NCBI GenBank assembly: GCA_017447865.1
Contig: JAFSMO010000070.1
Coordinates: 1-48,903 of the forward strand
From: Thermoguttaceae bacterium
Lineage (GTDB): Bacteria; Planctomycetota; Planctomycetia; Pirellulales; Thermoguttaceae
DNA length: 48,903 nt
Reading direction: 5' to 3'
Positions 28,704 through 37,415 of the stretch are shown here, one piece after another. Both the position numbers and the translations under genes were made by a program. Positions within the stretch are counted from its first letter, which is position 1. Each line of letters opens with the position of its first letter. The notes below the pieces were generated by a model. It did no database searches and was not told the origin of the DNA. It saw nothing but the letters and a program-made list of their open reading frames with translations.

Positions 28704-29981
28704 ATGTACGACTTGACCAAAAGTAAAGAAGCATTCGCCGAGGCCGTGAACCTCCTCCCCGGCGGCGTGAACAGTCCGGCCAGAGCCTTCGGAGCCGTGG
28801 GCGGAAACCCCATTTTCATCGAACGCGGCCAGGGGGCGTACCTCTTCGACGTGGACGGGAACCGCTACATCGATTTCGTCGGTTCGTGGGGCCCGATGAT
28901 CCTTGGCCACGGCCATCCCACCGTCACGGAAGCGCTCGAAAAAGTGATCCGCACCGGCGTGAGTTTCGGCGCGCCGACCCTCCTCGAGTCGGAACTGGCC
29001 CGGCTCGTCATTGACGCGGTGGAGTCCGTGGAAATGGTCCGTTTCGTCAACTCCGGGACCGAAGCCACGATGAGCGCCATCCGTCTGGCCCGCGGCTACA
29101 CCGGCCGGGACAAAATCGTGAAATTCTCCGGGAATTACCACGGCCACAGCGATTCGCTCCTCGTGGCTGCCGGGTCGGCCGCGGCCACGTTCGGCGTTCC
29201 GAACTCCCCCGGCGTGACGGCCGGTACGTCCCGCGACACGATCGTCCTGCAGTACAACGACCCGGACGGTCTGCGTGAAATGTTCGCGAAATGCGGCGAG
29301 GAGATCGCCTGCGTCATTTTCGAGCCGGTCGTCGGAAACATGGGGTGCGTCCGCATGACGCCCGAATTCCGCGACGCGCTGACGTTCGTCCAGTCCGAGT
29401 ACAAAACCGTGCTGATCTGCGACGAGGTCATGACCGGTTTCCGCGTCGCCTTTGCCGGGGCGCAGTCCGTGCTGGGGATCCGGCCCGACCTGACGACGTT
29501 CGGGAAGATCATCGGCGGCGGTCTGCCGGTCGGCGCCTACGGCGGAAAATGCGAGATCATGCAGAACGTCCTCCCCGCCGGGAAGGTTTACCAGGCCGGG
29601 ACCCTGAGTGGAAACCCGCTCGCGATGACCGCCGGGATCCAGACACTCAAAACGCTGAAAGCGCTGGACCCGTACGACTACCTGGAAAAGCTCGGCACGC
29701 AGTTCGTCGAGGGAGTCACCGAAGTGGCAAAGCGGCACGGCGTTCCGCTCTGCGCGAATCGCGTGGGGGCGATGCTCACGTTCTTCTTCCAGGACGGCCC
29801 CGTCACCGACTGGCCATCGGCGGCCAGATCCGACACAAAACGCTTTGCGGACTGGTTCTGGAAGATGATCCACCAGGGGATCTACTTCCCGTGCAGCCAG
29901 TTCGAGGCGATGTTCCTCTCCGCGGCGCATACGGAGGAGGACATTCAGCGGACGATCGAAGCGGCGGAAAAAGCGCTTTAG
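28704..29981 (+). CDS. hemL: Glutamate-1-semialdehyde 2,1-aminomutase
   Basis: This PLP enzyme converts glutamate-1-semialdehyde to 5-aminolevulinate, the C5 route to haem, sirohaem and cobalamin. The 425-residue length is normal. It starts MYDLTKSKEAF; the ATG at 28704 has ACGGAG seven bases before it. Family signatures are present: LPGGVNSPARAF (about 16-27), DVDGNRYIDFVGSWGPMILGH, NSGTEATMSAIRLARG, the PLP-lysine segment TFGKIIGGGLPVG (Lys268) and AGTLSGNPLAMTAG. Nothing is missing. It follows the DUF1573 terminator and no clear promoter was found between, so it may depend on read-through or a weak promoter. Its tetrapyrrole product links loosely to the cobalt transporter further along (inference). 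Confidence 0.96.
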   Translation: MYDLTKSKEAFAEAVNLLPGGVNSPARAFGAVGGNPIFIERGQGAYLFDVDGNRYIDFVGSWGPMILGHGHPTVTEALEKVIRTGVSFGAPTLLESELARLVIDAVESVEMVRFVNSGTEATMSAIRLARGYTGRDKIVKFSGNYHGHSDSLLVAAGSAAATFGVPNSPGVTAGTSRDTIVLQYNDPDGLREMFAKCGEEIACVIFEPVVGNMGCVRMTPEFRDALTFVQSEYKTVLICDEVMTGFRVAFAGAQSVLGIRPDLTTFGKIIGGGLPVGAYGGKCEIMQNVLPAGKVYQAGTLSGNPLAMTAGIQTLKTLKALDPYDYLEKLGTQFVEGVTEVAKRHGVPLCANRVGAMLTFFFQDGPVTDWPSAARSDTKRFADWFWKMIHQGIYFPCSQFEAMFLSAAHTEEDIQRTIEAAEKAL

Positions 29982-30083
29982 ATTCGGAGGGCCGGCGTCC
30001 CCGCCGGTCAAGTTCGGCGCAAGCCGAACGCGAATAAAAACCACCCCTAAACACCAAATCATCAAGAAAACGCAGGCCGAAAA

Positions 30084-30191
30084 AGGCCCCGCGGATTAAG
30101 CAGATCGAGGCGGATTTTTTAAAAAAGAAATTAATAATTTTTTCCTTAAAATCCGTTTAAATCCGCCTAATCCGCCTGATCCGCGGGGCCT
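30084..30191. repeat. Palindromic GCGGAT-repeat element, copy 1
   Basis: The element opens aggccccgcggat and closes atccgcggggcct, with several degenerate GCGGAT(N)AG units inside each arm and an A/T-rich centre. Copies lie at 40920-41095 and 48607-48834. Confidence 0.8.
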
Positions 30192-30341
30192 TATTCGGGT
30201 GAACTCTTCACTGGATTTGGTGCTTTAGGAGTGGACTCTCTTCACGATTCATTTATTCCTCAAAACCCTCTTTTCCTTCCTAATCCCCCTAAATTTCTCA
30301 GAAAAAAACGAAAAAATTTCCCTTTTTTCCCCTTTTCCACC

Positions 30342-30369
30342 TTTTCGGGTCAGGAAAATATGGTATAAT
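30342..30369 (+). promoter_or_regulatory. Possible promoter of ino1
   Basis: A perfect TATAAT (30364-30369) lies 134 bp before the ATG. The -35 (TTTTCG, 16-nt spacer) is poor. Confidence 0.4.
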
Positions 30370-30502
30370 ACGGTGACTTTGATGATTTGCGCGAGTGTTC
30401 GTGCGTCATGCAGAAGTTGATTTTTGAGTATCCACGCAGCTTCGAGAGGTAGTCGATCCCGTCCTCAGACGCAGAGATACACACCACGGGGAAGGATTTT
30501 TC

Positions 30503-31714
30503 ATGGCTGAACGTAAAACCGGACTTTGGATTATTGGCGCTTGGGGAGGAGTCGCGACCACGGCCGTCGTGGGACTGCTGAACCTCCAGAAGAAGCTCGT
30601 GAAGCCAATCGGTCTTACGACGGAGCTTCCGGAATTTTCCAACGTTGACAAAATGCCCGGGTGGGACCGGTTCGTCCCCGCCGGGTACGAGATCCGGAAC
30701 TGCTCGTTCGGCGAAGCGGCTGACGATTTAATTAACCAGCGCGCTCTTGAAACGCAGGCCGTCGCGCCCGTCCGGGACGATTTGGCGGTCCTTGACGGGC
30801 GGATCCTGCCGGGCTTTCTCGCGAACAGTGGGGAAGTCGTCGAAAAAATGGCCGACCGTTTCCGTTCGGAAAAACTCACGCCGCGCGAGACCATTTCCGC
30901 CATTCAGGCCGACCTGAAAGCATTTGCGGCCAAAAATCAGCTCGAACACATCATCGTCGTGAATTTAATGTCCACCGAGCCAGTTTGCGAGTACTTCAGA
31001 AACCCGAGCGAGCACCAGACCGAGTGGGAAAACTGGGACGCTTTCCGCGCGTTGATCGATTCAAGCGTGGAATCGCCGGTCCCGGCCAGTACGCTTTACG
31101 CGGTCGCGGCTCTTGAGGCCGGGTACGATTTCGTAAACTTCACGCCGTCGCTTGGGGCGACGCCTCCGGCTCTGGAGCAGCTCGCCAAAACGACCGGCAC
31201 GCGTTTCTTCGGAAACGACGGCAAAACCGGCGAAACGCTGATGAAAAGCGTCCTTGCGCCGATGTTTGCCCATCGTAATTTGAACGTCATGAGCTGGGTC
31301 GGGCATAATATTTTCGGAAATCGCGACGGCATCGTTCTGGACGACCCGCGCAATAAAGCGACCAAGGTCTCGAGCAAAAACCATCTGCTGGAGCAGATTC
31401 TGGGCTACGCGCCCCAAACGCTCGTTTCTATTGAGTACATTCAAAGTCTCGGCGACTGGAAAACGGCCTGGGATCACATTCATTTCCAGGGTTTTCTCGG
31501 GACGCCAATGACCCTTCAGTTTACGTGGCAGGGCTGCGATTCCCTCCTCGCCGCGCCGCTTGTGCTTGATCTGGCGCGCCTGACGGAACTCGCCCGGGAG
31601 CGTAATTTTACAGGAAGAATGGATTTTCTCGCCTGCTTCTTCAAGAGCCCCATCCGGGTCGAAGAGCAGAGCTTTGTGCGCCAGTTCGAGAAACTGGAAC
31701 AGTGGCTTCAGTAA
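30503..31714 (+). CDS. ino1: Inositol-3-phosphate synthase
   Basis: The 403-residue enzyme makes L-myo-inositol 1(3)-phosphate from glucose 6-phosphate using bound NAD, the first step to inositol lipids or solutes. The Rossmann Gly-rich loop is GAWGGVATTAVVGL (about 12-25). The hallmark catalytic region GNDGKTGETLMKSVLAPM (about 237-254), with its essential Lys, is followed by NVMSWVGHNIFGNRDG. VNFTPSLGATPPALEQL also fits the family. The length suits bacterial forms. ATG 30503 has GAAGGA seven bases upstream. It is a single-gene unit between two repeat elements. Inositol use in bacteria is patchy; the product here may serve lipids or a compatible solute, which the neighbourhood does not reveal. 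Confidence 0.93.
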   Translation: MAERKTGLWIIGAWGGVATTAVVGLLNLQKKLVKPIGLTTELPEFSNVDKMPGWDRFVPAGYEIRNCSFGEAADDLINQRALETQAVAPVRDDLAVLDGRILPGFLANSGEVVEKMADRFRSEKLTPRETISAIQADLKAFAAKNQLEHIIVVNLMSTEPVCEYFRNPSEHQTEWENWDAFRALIDSSVESPVPASTLYAVAALEAGYDFVNFTPSLGATPPALEQLAKTTGTRFFGNDGKTGETLMKSVLAPMFAHRNLNVMSWVGHNIFGNRDGIVLDDPRNKATKVSSKNHLLEQILGYAPQTLVSIEYIQSLGDWKTAWDHIHFQGFLGTPMTLQFTWQGCDSLLAAPLVLDLARLTELARERNFTGRMDFLACFFKSPIRVEEQSFVRQFEKLEQWLQ

Positions 31715-31721
31715 TATAATT

Positions 31722-31752
31722 TAAAGGCGCCCCTGAAAGCGGGGCCTTTTAA
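31722..31752 (+). terminator. Weak terminator after ino1
   Basis: aaaggcgcccc and ggggccttt pair with one bulged G around a tgaaagc loop and run into tttt. It starts seven bases after the ino1 stop. Confidence 0.5.
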
Positions 31753-31760
31753 CGCGCAAG

Positions 31761-31886
31761 AAGCCTCCCCTGAAAGGGGAGGTGGCCCGAAGGGCCGGAG
31801 GGGTTCCGAAACTGGTGAAACCCCGTCCCACTTCTGGAACCCCTCCACCGCCTGCGGCGGTCCCCCTCCCCTTTCAGGGGAGGCTT
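31761..31886. repeat. CCCCTGAAAGGGG palindromic element, copy 1
   Basis: The outer arms aagcctcccctgaaagggg (left) and cccctttcaggggaggctt (right) are inverted. Inside are ggcccgaagggcc and cgcctgcggcg hairpins and a ggaggggttccgaaactggtg segment. A relative lies inverted at 48664-48788, nested in another element. Confidence 0.8.
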
Positions 31887-31939
31887 GGACGGAAGCCCCA
31901 TTCTTCCGCACACAATTCACACACAAATACAAAATCGCA

Positions 31940-33619
31940 ATGAGCAAGAAACGTTCTAATCGCCCATTTCACGGGCATGGTTCTTTTGAAGAAGAATTCG
32001 AATTTGAAGAAGTCGCCATGAGCGACGAACCTAAAGGGGACGCGAGAGACGGCCGCCGCAAAAAGGCGAAAAAAACCGCTCCCGCTGATGAGATCTGGGC
32101 CGACGCAGAGGTCATGGACGAAAAAGAAATCGATGCCGTGGTCGCCGAAATTAATAACGCCCAGCCGAAAATGAAGAAAAGCCGTCGGCGCGGAGCCCGG
32201 AAGGAGCAGCACATCGCGGCCAATCCGTCCGTCAATCCGACGCAGACCCGCACGAGCATCATCGACGGCGTAAAGGTCGCCAACACGCGTCTGCGCGTCT
32301 CGGTCGAGGACGAAATGAAGACCCACGGCATTAAAAAACTCCCGAACGGGATGAGCGCCGCGGACCTGGCGATCCCGTCCTACGACTCGGTCGTGACCGC
32401 AGCGGAACGCCGCCCGCTTGACTGCGCGCTTTTCCATGAGTTCGACCGGAATGAACTTTCGCCGATCGAACAGATGATGCGCAAATCGGCCGAACGCTCC
32501 GAAAAGAGCAAAAAGAAAGAGCAGAAGGTCCGGGAAGAGAAAAACTCAAAGCAGGAAAAGAAAGAAAAAGAGAAAAAAGACTGCAAAACCTGCGACGGTT
32601 TCCACGGCTGCAAAGGCTGCAGGAAGGCCGAAAAGTACGCTCAGGCCAAAGCCGCTGAAAACACCATCGACAAGCTCGGAAAGCAGGCGGAAAAAGAAGA
32701 TCAGGCCAAAGCGGAAAAACGCGAGAAAAACGCTAAAAAGTCCCGTGAAAACCGACCGAAAGCTCAGCCTCAAGCGACTGCCGCGGCTCAAGTTTCGGGA
32801 ACGATCCCGGCCCCGATTCCTCCGGTCACCCAGGTTCAGCCCGCGTTTTACCAGACGCAGGCTCAGGGAATGGATGCGCATCGTGCCGAGCTTCTGAAGC
32901 AGCAGGAAATGGTCCTGCAGATGATTCAGCAGTGCCACCAGACGCTCGCGTCCATTCAGGCGCAGCTTCTCTCAGTGGTCCCGCAGCCCATGATCCAGCC
33001 CGTCGTGGCGCCAGTGGCGGTCCCCGTCCCGGCTCCAATTCCGACGGTTCCGGTGCAGGCTTCCATTCTGGAAAGCAAGCCCTCCGACGCGGCGGAACCG
33101 ATTCCGGCCCCGGCCCCGGAAAGCGTTTCCCCGGTGGAAACCTCCGCGGCCCCCGCTGAAGAGGAAAAGGCCGAGCGCAAAATCTCCCGCCGCGAGCGCA
33201 TCCGCATGAAAAAGCAGCGCGAAGCCCAGGCGTCGAACGACTCGGAAACCTCTGAAAAAGCAGAAGCAGAAGAAAAGACTCCCGTCTTGAAAGAGAATAA
33301 ATCCGAGAAGAAACCGGAAAAAAAGTCTGAGAAAAATTCCGGGAAAAAACCCGAAAATCTGGACGAAAAGACGGGAAACAAAAAGCCCGCCAAATTCGCC
33401 AAAGAATCGAATGATCCGAAGGAATCGAAAGTTTCAAAGGAGTCCAAAGATTCCAGAAAATCTTTCGGTGAAAATTCCATTTCGGACGTCATTTCTGCCC
33501 ACCCCGAGGATTTCATCGGGCCGGAAGATTTCGACGAGGAATTCCATTCCGATCCGGCAGACCATAAAAAAAAACTCAAAAAACCGTTTATGGTTTGGAA
33601 AAAACCGAAGAAACGCTGA
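31940..33619 (+). CDS. Lys/Glu/Pro-rich protein with a double CxxC motif, upstream of and possibly fused to the helicase
   Basis: The 559-residue product has no family I recognise. An acidic N-terminus (GSFEEEFEFEEV) leads to basic low-complexity regions rich in K, E, A and P. A CxxC-x5-CxxC pair (Cys215, 218, 224, 227; CKTCDGFHGCKGC) sits inside a charged helix and could bind zinc. A Gln-rich helix (HRAELLKQQEMVLQMIQQC) and Pro/Val-rich linkers occupy about 275-385, and about 400-545 is Glu/Lys/Ser-rich. There is no signal peptide, so it is probably cytoplasmic. Near the end, nine consecutive A (33566-33574) precede the last 15 codons, and the helicase frame opens at exactly this run at -1. 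Composition continues smoothly into the helicase N-terminus, so the two may make one polypeptide. Confidence 0.6.
   Translation: MSKKRSNRPFHGHGSFEEEFEFEEVAMSDEPKGDARDGRRKKAKKTAPADEIWADAEVMDEKEIDAVVAEINNAQPKMKKSRRRGARKEQHIAANPSVNPTQTRTSIIDGVKVANTRLRVSVEDEMKTHGIKKLPNGMSAADLAIPSYDSVVTAAERRPLDCALFHEFDRNELSPIEQMMRKSAERSEKSKKKEQKVREEKNSKQEKKEKEKKDCKTCDGFHGCKGCRKAEKYAQAKAAENTIDKLGKQAEKEDQAKAEKREKNAKKSRENRPKAQPQATAAAQVSGTIPAPIPPVTQVQPAFYQTQAQGMDAHRAELLKQQEMVLQMIQQCHQTLASIQAQLLSVVPQPMIQPVVAPVAVPVPAPIPTVPVQASILESKPSDAAEPIPAPAPESVSPVETSAAPAEEEKAERKISRRERIRMKKQREAQASNDSETSEKAEAEEKTPVLKENKSEKKPEKKSEKNSGKKPENLDEKTGNKKPAKFAKESNDPKESKVSKESKDSRKSFGENSISDVISAHPEDFIGPEDFDEEFHSDPADHKKKLKKPFMVWKKPKKR
33566..33574 (+). 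other. A9 run at the junction of two frames
   Basis: Nine A in a row fall in the frame cat-aaa-aaa-aaa-ctc. Slipping by one base leads from the Lys/Glu-rich frame (frame 2) into the helicase frame (frame 1). The helicase frame has a stop at 33565-33567, directly before the run. This is the expected layout for -1 slippage or for a single-base assembly error. Confidence 0.6.
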
Positions 33620-34947
33620 GCGTTCCGGAGGAAACTCCCGAAACTGAGCGGAAGTCCAAGGCCCCCAAAGCGCCCAAAGCCGAAAAACCAGCGAAGAACG
33701 CGCGGAAAGACGAACGTTTGCGCCAGCTCCAGAACTCGGAGTTCGGCCAGATGGGTCTTTCCCGCGAGATCCTGCTGGCGCTGGACGACGCACAGTACGA
33801 AACCCCGTCGCAGATCCAGAAGGTTTTCATCCCCAAGGCTCTGACCGGCGAGGACCTGATGGGCCAGGCGCAAACCGGGACGGGCAAAACCGCGGCGTTT
33901 GCCATTCCGATCTTGCAGCTCATCAAGTTCGACGAAAACTCTTACGACCCGCAGGCGCTGATCCTCGTTCCGACCCGCGAACTGGCCGTTCAGGTGAAAG
34001 ACGAAATCGAGAAACTGGCCAAATACACGGATCTGACCTGCCTCGCTCTTTACGGCGGAAAACTTCTTTCACCGCAGGTGCAGGCGCTTCGTGCCGGGGT
34101 CGATGTGGTCATCGGAACGCCGGGGCGCATCATGGATCACATCAGCCGGCGCACGTTGAATCTGCGAAACCTCAAGATCGTGGTTCTGGACGAAGCCGAC
34201 CGCATGCTCGACATTGGGTTCCGGCCCGACATTGAAAAGATCCTGCGCCAGGTTCCGCAGTCCCGCCAGACGCTCCTTCTGAGCGCGACGATCCCGCCGC
34301 CGGTCGAGTCGATCGCCCGGAAGTACATGCGCGAGCCGGAAATTCTCGATTGCTCGCTCAAAGAAATTGCGAGTGAAACCATCGAGCAGTTCTACTTCAC
34401 AGTGGCCCCGGAAATGAAGTTTGAGCTTCTTTTGCAGCTTTTAAAACGCGAAAATCCTCATCAGGCGATCATTTTCTGCCGGACCAAGCGCGGCGTGGAA
34501 AAGGTCGCAGACCGGCTCTCCCGTGAAATGCAGAGCGTCGAGGCGATCCACGGCGACCTCCAACAAAGGCGCCGCGACCGTGTAATGGCGTCCTTCCGGG
34601 CGGGTAAAACCCGGTACCTGGTCGCCACGGACGTGATCGGGCGAGGAATCGACGTTTCCGGGATTTCGCACATTATTAATTACGACATTCCGGCGTTCTG
34701 CGACGATTACGTCCATCGCGTGGGACGCACGGGCCGAATGGGGCACGAGGGCGTGGCCTTCACGTTCGTCGCTCCCGAAGAAGGAAACGAGCTGACGCGC
34801 ATCGAAATGCGGATCGATAAACTCCTGAAGCGGGACGAGATCGAGGGCTTCTCCGGCCTTCCGAAAATGCGCACGGCAATAAACGAAGAAACTTCCGCGA
34901 ATGAAGAAACCAAAGCCCCGCCAGTCCGCCGAAGAAGAAGGCTTTGA
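33595..34947 (+). CDS. DEAD-box RNA helicase (RhlE/DeaD type)
   Basis: The product, 450 residues from a TTG at 33595, unwinds RNA with ATP, probably in ribosome assembly or mRNA decay. All motifs are intact: Q motif PSQIQ with upstream Phe50, Walker A AQTGTGKT (about 92-99), VPTREL, GTPGR, DEAD at 199-202, LSAT, IIFCRTK, VATDVIGRGID and HRVGRTGR (His374). The start is uncertain. No ATG exists before Met53, which would cut into the Q motif, and the TTG has no Shine-Dalgarno and overlaps the upstream gene by 25 bp. The first 45 residues (KAPKAPKAEKPAK) resemble the tail of the upstream protein, so expression by slippage fusion is plausible. A strong terminator follows. Confidence 0.9.
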   Translation: MEKTEETLSVPEETPETERKSKAPKAPKAEKPAKNARKDERLRQLQNSEFGQMGLSREILLALDDAQYETPSQIQKVFIPKALTGEDLMGQAQTGTGKTAAFAIPILQLIKFDENSYDPQALILVPTRELAVQVKDEIEKLAKYTDLTCLALYGGKLLSPQVQALRAGVDVVIGTPGRIMDHISRRTLNLRNLKIVVLDEADRMLDIGFRPDIEKILRQVPQSRQTLLLSATIPPPVESIARKYMREPEILDCSLKEIASETIEQFYFTVAPEMKFELLLQLLKRENPHQAIIFCRTKRGVEKVADRLSREMQSVEAIHGDLQQRRRDRVMASFRAGKTRYLVATDVIGRGIDVSGISHIINYDIPAFCDDYVHRVGRTGRMGHEGVAFTFVAPEEGNELTRIEMRIDKLLKRDEIEGFSGLPKMRTAINEETSANEETKAPPVRRRRRL

Positions 34948-34959
34948 TTCCGGGCTCAT

Positions 34960-35015
34960 GAAGAACGAATGGCGAGGTGAAGACGTTCACGTCCTCATTC
35001 GTTCTTCTTTTTTTT
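34960..35015 (+). terminator. Strong terminator after the helicase
   Basis: A perfect 12-bp stem (gaagaacgaatg with cattcgttcttc) is followed by eight T. The long 24-nt loop contains a further gacgt/acgtc pairing. Confidence 0.9.
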
Positions 35016-35059
35016 CGGTTAAAATTTTAAAAAATTCTCCAAATCCCCCTTCCAGCCTC

Positions 35060-35087
35060 TTGCTTTTTCATCTCTATGTGCTACAAT
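35060..35087 (+). promoter_or_regulatory. Promoter of the pseudo-GspE operon
   Basis: TTGCTT (35060-35065), 16-nt spacer, TACAAT (35082-35087). Transcription would start near 35094, 50 nt before the ATG. Confidence 0.65.
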
Positions 35088-35143
35088 ATACTGTATATTT
35101 TTAAAATTCCGTACCATCCGTTTCGATTTTTCAGGAGTTTGGT

Positions 35144-37315
35144 ATGCGTCAGAACTTTTTGATGCGCCTTTTTATTGCGTTGCTCGTTTTGGGGATTTTC
35201 TCGTGGGGCGAGAGTTTCCTTTTCGTTTCAGGGACTGATTTCTCTTTCATTTCCGCCGCTTCCGCCCAGGATGCCGAGATGGCTGAAGGCGAGGCGTCCT
35301 CGGATGATGAGGAGTACGAAATCGTGGAAGTGGAAGAAGGCGAAGAAGGCGAGGAAGATGGTGAAGTCGTAGAAGAGGGCGAAGCCGAAGGTGAGGAAGG
35401 TGAAGAAAACCCGGACGCCGTGGATTCCGCGCCCATGCCCGTCGTCGTGACACCGGCTCCCAGTGGCCCGATCGCGCCCACCGAAGCAGAAATGAAAGCG
35501 GCCATTGAGCGGCTGGACCATTTCGGAGGCTACGCGGCTCTCTGGAAAATCCTCGCGGCGATTGCGGTCTACCTCATTTGGGTGCGTGCCCTGGACTGGA
35601 TCAGTACGGACTGCATTTACTATGGCTTCGAAATTAAAAAGTGGGTCCCGATCGCGTACGGCGCATTTTTGGGAGGCATGATCCTTTTCTGGCTGATTCC
35701 GTTTTTCTGGGTCAGCTATTTGTTCCTCCTCGCCGGATGCATCGTACCGCTCACCCTTTTCGTGAGAATGCACAATCAGGACCTTTCCAGCGGCGAGCAG
35801 GTCTTTACCCCCGAACACATTCGTTTCGTGGCGGCGCATTGGCTGGCCAGAGTCGGGATCAAAATCGCCGCGAAAGCCAAAGACCGGCATGAGATCGGCT
35901 TCCCCGCCATCCTGAACACGCATGGAAAAGACAAAGAAAAGACCGAGCCGTGGCGTATTCAGGCCCGCGCTCATGATGGTTTCCCCAATGCGCGTGAGAT
36001 CCTTTCCAAGCTGATGCTTTTCCAGCCGGAGGGGCTGATGCTTGATTTCCAGGCGAACGGCGTCGTGGCGCGTTACATGCTCGACGGCGTATGGAACGGA
36101 ACGGACGGTTTTACGCGTGAACTGGCAGACCCCGCACTCCAGGCTTTGAAAATCCTCTGCGGCATGAAGCCCGAGGACCGAAGAAGCAAGCAGGAAGGCG
36201 CCTTCGAGGTCGATTTCGAGTACGACTACACGTACCCGGAAGACCGGCTAGTCGTGAAGCAGGCGGAAGACAAATTGAAGGAAATTCGGGCGACCGAAAA
36301 CAAAGCGCAGATTCGTGAGTGCGAACGTGCACTGGAGCGAGCGAAAGAAGCCGTTCGTCCGGCAGAAAAGCGCCACAGAAAATCCGTGGTCCATTTCACG
36401 ACGCAGGGAACGCAGAACGGCGAGCGCGCGATTTTAATGTTCGAGCAGGGGAAAACCACGTTCAAGTCGATGGAAGACCTTGGAATGTCCACCGAAATGG
36501 CCACAGATCTCAAAAAGCAGCTGGCCCTTCCACGCGGCTTCATCCTCTTTGCCGCTCCGCCGGCGGGTGGTCTGCGCACGACCGTCAAAATGGCCATTTC
36601 CAAAACGGACCGTTACGTCCGCGAATTCTATGAAATCGACGATGGAATTCACGAGTACGAGGAGATCGAAAACCTGACCAAATGCCCGATCCATACGAAA
36701 GACATGGCCGAGTGGCGCAGTGAGCTCCGCAGCATTTTCCTGAAGGACCCGAACGTAGTCGTCTGCCGGGACATTCCGTCGCCTGAAGTCATGGACGACA
36801 TTCTGGATGAACTCGACCGTGAAGACCGTTTGATCATCACGACCGCCCGGGCGAAAGACGCGGCTGAAGCCCTTTTGCGTATTCAGGCCACGAAGTGCAA
36901 CGCGGAAAAGTGGGCGAAGCAGGTCAAAGCCGTCTTGTGTCAGCGTCTGGTCCGTAAACTTTGCAAGCACTGCAAAGAGTCGTACGCTCCGCCGATCGAA
37001 ACGCTCAAAGCGGTGGGCGCCACCGAAAAAATCCTCCTCTACCGTCAGCCGACTCCGGTTCAGCCGCAGCCGGGTGAAAAACCGCCGGAGCCCTGCCCCG
37101 AGTGCCACGGTTTGGGCTACCGCGGAAGAACCGCCATTTACGAGCTGGTCATCATCGGCGATGAAACCCGCAAGGTGCTGCTCCAAACTCCGAAACTGGA
37201 ACTCGTGCGCGCCGCACTGAAGAAAGACGGAAACCAGTTCATGATGAAAGAGGGACTCAGACTCGTGCGTGAGGGCGAAACGTCCATTCAGGAACTGAAG
37301 CGTGCGCTTTCGTGA
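35144..37315 (+). CDS. Membrane-anchored GspE/PilB-family protein with degenerate ATPase site
   Basis: The 723-residue protein has a signal anchor (about 9-42), a very acidic segment (about 44-92, repeated EEGE) and three hydrophobic helices (about 129-150 and 166-206). A cytoplasmic region related to type II secretion/type IV pilus ATPases GspE/PilB follows, interrupted by a charged coiled insertion (about 370-405). The homology is clearest at the C-terminus: CQRLVRKLCKHC (Cys607, 610) and CPECHGLGYRGRTAIYEL (Cys651, 654) form the family's zinc tetracysteine. The Walker A site, normally GPTGSGKT, reads FAAPPAGGLRTT (about 469-480), lacking the essential Lys. Walker B and the His box (PNVVVCRDIP; ITTARAKD) are also altered. 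It is therefore probably not an ordinary ATPase. ATG 35144 has CAGGAG eight bases upstream. It leads an operon with two membrane proteins. Confidence 0.82.
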   Translation: MRQNFLMRLFIALLVLGIFSWGESFLFVSGTDFSFISAASAQDAEMAEGEASSDDEEYEIVEVEEGEEGEEDGEVVEEGEAEGEEGEENPDAVDSAPMPVVVTPAPSGPIAPTEAEMKAAIERLDHFGGYAALWKILAAIAVYLIWVRALDWISTDCIYYGFEIKKWVPIAYGAFLGGMILFWLIPFFWVSYLFLLAGCIVPLTLFVRMHNQDLSSGEQVFTPEHIRFVAAHWLARVGIKIAAKAKDRHEIGFPAILNTHGKDKEKTEPWRIQARAHDGFPNAREILSKLMLFQPEGLMLDFQANGVVARYMLDGVWNGTDGFTRELADPALQALKILCGMKPEDRRSKQEGAFEVDFEYDYTYPEDRLVVKQAEDKLKEIRATENKAQIRECERALERAKEAVRPAEKRHRKSVVHFTTQGTQNGERAILMFEQGKTTFKSMEDLGMSTEMATDLKKQLALPRGFILFAAPPAGGLRTTVKMAISKTDRYVREFYEIDDGIHEYEEIENLTKCPIHTKDMAEWRSELRSIFLKDPNVVVCRDIPSPEVMDDILDELDREDRLIITTARAKDAAEALLRIQATKCNAEKWAKQVKAVLCQRLVRKLCKHCKESYAPPIETLKAVGATEKILLYRQPTPVQPQPGEKPPEPCPECHGLGYRGRTAIYELVIIGDETRKVLLQTPKLELVRAALKKDGNQFMMKEGLRLVREGETSIQELKRALS

Positions 37316-37415
37316 CCATTCCGGGGACGACGCGAGGCACTCGCTTCGGTCGCCCACTCACCTCCTTTCCCATTTCCAAGTCAATTCCATTCCATTTTCA
37401 AACGGGATTTAAATC

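Larger units (their letters stand above)
29982..30502. other. Intergenic region between hemL and ino1
   Basis: These 520 bp carry no credible gene. Just after hemL lie two hairpins: ccggcg/cgccgg at about 29991-30009, and gttcggc, loop gcaa, gccgaac at about 30010-30027. A palindromic GCGGAT element follows at 30084-30191, then a pyrimidine-rich tract and a TATAAT at 30364-30369 ahead of ino1. Confidence 0.6.

Noticed and set aside
28629..30065. 478-codon minus-strand frame opposite hemL
   Set aside because: hemL on the plus strand has every family motif. The antisense frame has none and is rich in His/Arg/Val.
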